Below, one piece after another: positions 61,035 to 64,000 of a stretch of DNA of 64,000 nt. Origin of the DNA: Companilactobacillus furfuricola (GTDB taxonomy: Bacteria; Bacillota; Bacilli; Lactobacillales; Lactobacillaceae); the NCBI RefSeq assembly GCF_003946325.1, contig NZ_RHNT01000002.1:85851-149850 (forward strand), given 5' to 3'. Under the pieces are notes generated by a model. It saw only the letters and a program-made list of their open reading frames with translations. It was not told the DNA's origin and did no database searches. The first letter of the stretch is position 1, and each line of letters opens with the position of its first letter. The translations under genes and the position numbers were made by a program.

Positions 61035-61955
61035 TTAAGGTAAATCGTTTCCGGCAGAAAGATATAAATCATACCATTCTTGTCGAGATAGTTGGATATC
61101 TGATCCAGCAATACTATCAATAATATGTTCTGGATTCATCGTCCCGATCAAAACTTGGAAGTTGGCCGGATGGCGCAAGATCCAAGCGACAGCAATGGCA
61201 TTTTTGGAAACTTGATATTTATCGGCTAGTTTTTGAAGTTCTTGGTTCAAGTTTTCAGCTTTAGGGTCATCGATGAAGACACCAGCGTAATTACTGTACT
61301 GGAATGGTGACCAAGCTTGGATCGTGATGTTTTTGCGACGTGAATACTCGATCAATTCACCATCGTGATTTACTGAACGGTTGTCGGTCATATTTGTGTG
61401 TATCCCGTGATCGATCATGCCTGTATGCATCAGACTGAATTGCAATTGATTAACGAGAATTTTTTGATTTAGAGAATTTTGAAGTAAGGAAACTTGTTGA
61501 GGATTGAAATTTGAAACGCCGAAGTGGCGCACTTTACCAGCTTTTTGCAAATCGTCGAAAGCCTCGGCAACTTCGTCTGGTTCCATTAAAGGATCCGGGC
61601 GGTGCAACAAATATGAGTCGAGATAGTCGACATCAAGACGCATCAAGCTGTTATCGACAGCCTGGATCAAATGCTGTTTTGAAAAATCATAACGTTGATG
61701 CGAAATGATCCCGCCTTTGGTTTGGATAAAAAGTTCATCACGTGATTTTGAGACTTGCTTGATAGCTTGTCCAAAAATTTTTTCCGATTCACTACGACCA
61801 TAAACGTCAGAACTATCGAAAAAATTGATCCCTTGATCGATAGCTGTTTCAATCGTTTTGACTGCTTGATCAACGGTCAATTTATTCATGCGCCAAGTTC
61901 CTAAAGCGATATTAGAAACTGACCAATTAGTATTACCAAGATTTACTAGTTTCAA
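61035..61955 (-). CDS. Aldo/keto reductase, paralog 1
   Basis: The 306-residue TIM-barrel oxidoreductase has the catalytic set Asp47/Tyr52-type in FFDSSDVYGRSE, Lys in FIQTKGG and His in LLHRPDP. GVSNFNPQQ and WILRHPANFQVLIGT bind the cofactor. It resembles YdhF/YtbE-type NADPH reductases for small aldehydes or ketones. It is about two-thirds identical by eye to the next gene, so this is a tandem duplication. Confidence 0.9.
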   Translation of the reverse strand: MKLVNLGNTNWSVSNIALGTWRMNKLTVDQAVKTIETAIDQGINFFDSSDVYGRSESEKIFGQAIKQVSKSRDELFIQTKGGIISHQRYDFSKQHLIQAVDNSLMRLDVDYLDSYLLHRPDPLMEPDEVAEAFDDLQKAGKVRHFGVSNFNPQQVSLLQNSLNQKILVNQLQFSLMHTGMIDHGIHTNMTDNRSVNHDGELIEYSRRKNITIQAWSPFQYSNYAGVFIDDPKAENLNQELQKLADKYQVSKNAIAVAWILRHPANFQVLIGTMNPEHIIDSIAGSDIQLSRQEWYDLYLSAGNDLP

Positions 61956-62015
61956 AATGAGCTCCCATAATTAAATTGATACGTTAATTATAGGTAATCG
62001 CCATCATAAGTCAAT

Positions 62016-62936
62016 TTAAGGTAAGTCATTACCAGCAGCAAAGTATAGGTTGTACCATTCCTGGCGGGTGATCTCAATGTCAGCACCTTTAGCACTGTCA
62101 ATGATGTGTTGTGGATTCATGGTCCCAATGATGACTTGCATCTTAGCGGGATGACGTAAGATCCAAGCAGCTGCGATGGCATTTTTAGAAACTTCATATT
62201 TGTCAGCTAATTCTTGTAATTTCTTATTAAGTTCAGGGAATTTCGGACTGTCGATAAAGACGCCTTCGAAAAAGCCGTATTGGAAAGGTGACCAAGCTTG
62301 GATCGTTACGCCCATCCGTCGTGAAAATTCGATGATGCCGCCATCGCGGTTGATCGATCTTTCGTCAGCCATGTTGGAATGAATGCCGTGATCGATCATT
62401 GGTGTATGCATTAAGCTGAATTGCACTTGGTTGATCAATAGTCTTTGGTTAAGTGATTCTTGAAGAAGTAAGAACTGTTGTGGATTAAAGTTAGAAACTC
62501 CGAAGTGACGGACTTTGCCACTCTTTTGCAAGTCGTCGAAAATGTCAGCCAATTCTTCTGGTTCCATTAGTGGATCTGGTCGATGGATCAGATATGCGTC
62601 AAGATAATCAACATCGAGACGTTTCATACTACTTTCGACCGCGTTCATGATGTGCTCACGTGATGTGTCGTATTTTTTGCCAGGGACGATGTCGCCTTTT
62701 GTTTGTAAAAAGAGGTCTTCTCTTTTGACGCTTGTTTGTTTCAAGGCGTCACCAAAGCGTTGTTCTGATTCGCCGTCGCCGTACATGTCAGCGTTGTCGA
62801 CGAAGTTGATTCCACAGTCGTAAGCTGTGTCGATGGCTTTGGCAGCATCTGCCACGGACAATGCGTCCATTCGCCAAGCACCGAAGGCAATTTCTGAAGC
62901 TTGCCAATTGGTTTGTCCAATGTTTAGTTGTTTCAT
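62016..62936 (-). CDS. Aldo/keto reductase, paralog 2
   Basis: This 306-residue paralog has FVDNADMYGDGE, FLQTKGD, LIHRPDP, GVSNFNPQQ and WILRHPAKMQVIIGT. I start it at 62936, where GAGGAGGACTACC is directly upstream; the longer frame to 62966 lacks a site. A perfect cre site lies 45 bp upstream, so CcpA probably controls this gene and perhaps the next, which follows after a 60 bp gap. Confidence 0.9.
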   Translation of the reverse strand: MKQLNIGQTNWQASEIAFGAWRMDALSVADAAKAIDTAYDCGINFVDNADMYGDGESEQRFGDALKQTSVKREDLFLQTKGDIVPGKKYDTSREHIMNAVESSMKRLDVDYLDAYLIHRPDPLMEPEELADIFDDLQKSGKVRHFGVSNFNPQQFLLLQESLNQRLLINQVQFSLMHTPMIDHGIHSNMADERSINRDGGIIEFSRRMGVTIQAWSPFQYGFFEGVFIDSPKFPELNKKLQELADKYEVSKNAIAAAWILRHPAKMQVIIGTMNPQHIIDSAKGADIEITRQEWYNLYFAAGNDLP

Positions 62937-62980
62937 GGTAGTCCTCCTCGAAATAAGATAAGTCACAATCTAATTATCAA

Positions 62981-62994
62981 TGAAAACGCTGTCA
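62981..62994. promoter_or_regulatory. cre site (CcpA operator)
   Basis: TGAAAACGCTGTCA agrees with TGWNANCGNTNWCA at every constrained position. It sits next to a probable -35 (TTGATA on the minus strand) of the aldo-keto reductase gene. Confidence 0.65.
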
Positions 62995-63079
62995 GTCGTC
63001 AACCTAATTGTGCGATTTTGTTATTTTATTGGGTGGGTGGTAAAAGCAAAGTCAAGTTCGAAATCAAGGTCAATGTAGT

Positions 63080-63215
63080 TGTTTGGTTGTACGTTCAATG
63101 CCGGTTCCGGGTCGGGGCGCTATATGGGACTGGAACGCTGCCGACTCGATTTGAGCTCCTCGAAGAAGAGCGCTTCGACGATCTCAAATACGAGTCTTCT
63201 TCTAAGCTCCTTCGT
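63080..63215 (+). repeat. Structured intergenic repeat, family 1, copy D (truncated by an IS)
   Basis: From TGTTTGGTTGTACG it matches copy A almost base for base through GGTCGGGGCGCTATATGGGA, the TCGAAG/CTTCGA hairpin and CTAAGCTCCTTCGT, then stops at 63215. The right third, including the closing arm, is missing inside the window. Confidence 0.85.
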
Positions 63216-63254
63216 GGTTCTCGTCGTGGTTTGGTTATTTTGATGCATTTATTT

Positions 63255-63309
63255 AAGAAGAGGCTTATATACTCAATGCCAATTTTCATGAGCATATAAG
63301 CCTCTTCTT
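63255..63309. terminator. Long hairpin between the IS end and the transposase
   Basis: AAGAAGAGGCTTATAT pairs with ATATAAGCCTCTTCTT, extended by CTC/GAG, with a 13-base loop and a short T run. It may protect the transposase from outside transcription, or be an extra terminator. Confidence 0.6.
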
Positions 63310-63354
63310 TATTCATTACGACTTAGGATGTTCCTTGAAAGGTCGTGGATAATC

Positions 63355-64000
63355 ATGACAGAATTAATCGGCGATAACATTGATGACACGGAATATGGTA
63401 AGTATTTCTTCATTTATAAGAGAGTTGAACATGGTAATAAAATAGTGATCTATCTCAAATCAAAACCACATGAAACTCCTTGTCCAGTTTGTGGAGTGGC
63501 AACGAGAAAGCTCGCAGCCACTTATCATAGGGTCATGCAGGAAACACCTTATTGTAATAAAAACGTGACATTAGACATTACTGCGTACAAATATTACTGT
63601 CTTAATCCTAAATGTAAAAGAAATGTTTTCTGTGAGAGATTGCCTTTCGCAGGGAAAAATCAAGTTAGAACCAAAGAACTATGTAAATTCATCCTGCTTA
63701 ATTCTCTTAATACAAGCAATAATCAGTCGAGTATTAATCTTTCGTACCTTGGTGTGAAAATAGGACGCGAGGCGATTCAAAAAATGTACGATCGGCTTCA
63801 TTTTAAAGATGATCCAAATATTAAGAGTATCGGGGTCGATGACATATCAGTGAAGAAGGGTTCAAAGTACGCAACCATGGTATATAACCTAAAAACGGGC
63901 AACCAACGGCTATGCTCGAAGGACGGGACGGAAAATCACTTAGACGTTGGCTAAAAAAACATAACAAAATCCAAAACGTGGCTCGTGATAGAGCCAACGC
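63355..64000 (+). pseudogene. ISL3-family transposase, frameshifted and cut by the window end
   Basis: The frame starts at ATG 63355 (an ATG at 63328 is an alternative). It has the zinc-binding CPVCG....CLNPKCKR region, a helix-turn-helix-like part, and the first catalytic Asp in SIGVDDISVKKGSKYA. It ends at a TAA at 63952. In the -1 frame, from about 63912, the expected continuation MLEGRDGKSLRRWLKKHNKI and then ARDRAN runs on to the window edge. So one base has been lost or gained near 63900-63912. Either it is dead, or it uses programmed frameshifting, which is unusual for ISL3. Confidence 0.8.

Larger units (their letters stand above)
63216..64000 (+). mobile_element. ISL3-family insertion sequence, left part
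   Basis: Homology to repeat copy A ends abruptly at 63215, and GGTTCTCGTCGTGGTTTGGT begins, resembling the GG-rich terminal repeats of ISL3 elements. A transposase reading frame follows. The right end is outside the window. Confidence 0.7.

Noticed and set aside
62928..63316. ORFs on both strands around repeat copy D
   Set aside because: They cross the repeat/IS joint and are low-complexity (Arg/Ser-rich) by-products of the hairpins.
1..64000. tRNA, rRNA genes, origin of replication
   Set aside because: No cloverleaf with a TTCGAATC-type arm, no rRNA sequence and no DnaA-box cluster was found by reading.

Overview
The window looks like the chromosome of a low-GC lactic acid bacterium (Lactobacillaceae, probably the Companilactobacillus/farciminis-alimentarius group). 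Reasons: AT-rich coding bias, many secreted proteins ending in SLAP-type wall-binding domains, a D-lactate/glycerol-type aquaporin, a ribDE-BA-H operon behind an FMN riboswitch, and clean AGGAGG-like ribosome binding sites. The genus is an inference, not a measurement.

Layout. 1-3.0 kb: end of a B3/4-domain gene, an ornithine cyclodeaminase-family enzyme and a GT-C-like membrane protein. 3.0-4.7 kb: a structured repeat element, a small membrane protein, and an XRE repressor/ImmA protease pair with palindromic operators. 4.7-23.2 kb: a surface-protein region. It holds three paralogous SLAP proteins, a duplicated and partly decayed alpha/beta-hydrolase-SLAP cassette, two large adhesin-like proteins (DUF285/BspA and MucBP-like repeats ending in two SLAP domains), and three smaller SLAP proteins, one with an in-frame TGA and one 5'-truncated. 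23.3-28.4 kb: a penicilloyl-type serine hydrolase, a zinc-ribbon membrane protein split by an in-frame TAG, an aquaporin, and a divergent MFS pump/MarR pair. 28.4-31.2 kb: cysteine/methionine interconversion genes behind a cysteine-codon leader peptide and terminator. 31.4-35.0 kb: riboflavin operon. 35.0-37.3 kb: Rrf2/SDR pair and a VOC protein. 37.6-41.8 kb: argCJBD. 42.6-48.3 kb: an unusual two-gene unit made of a 1186-residue SF2 helicase with a C-terminal PD-(D/E)xK nuclease and an overlapping 723-residue partner without a recognisable family. 48.4-51.7 kb: a CydDC-like ABC pair. 51.8-55.6 kb: LysR with a divergent shikimate/quinate-type cluster. 56.1-59.0 kb: a TrpXYZ-like ABC importer behind a Trp-codon leader and attenuator. 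59.1-62.9 kb: YibE/F pair and two aldo-keto reductases. 63.2-64.0 kb: left part of an ISL3-family insertion sequence sitting inside a copy of the structured repeat.

The strongest candidate for an undescribed system is the 42.6-48.3 kb helicase-nuclease/partner operon, which has the look of an anti-phage or anti-plasmid module. A second strong signal is a family of about 170-200 bp intergenic repeats (copies near 3.0, 28.6, 42.0 and 63.1 kb). Their arms differ in sequence between copies but keep pairing, which is direct evidence for a conserved folded structure. Several genes carry interruptions (TGA in a SLAP gene, TAG in the zinc-ribbon gene, a frameshift in the transposase, a decayed hydrolase copy), so the surface and mobile regions appear to be turning over quickly.
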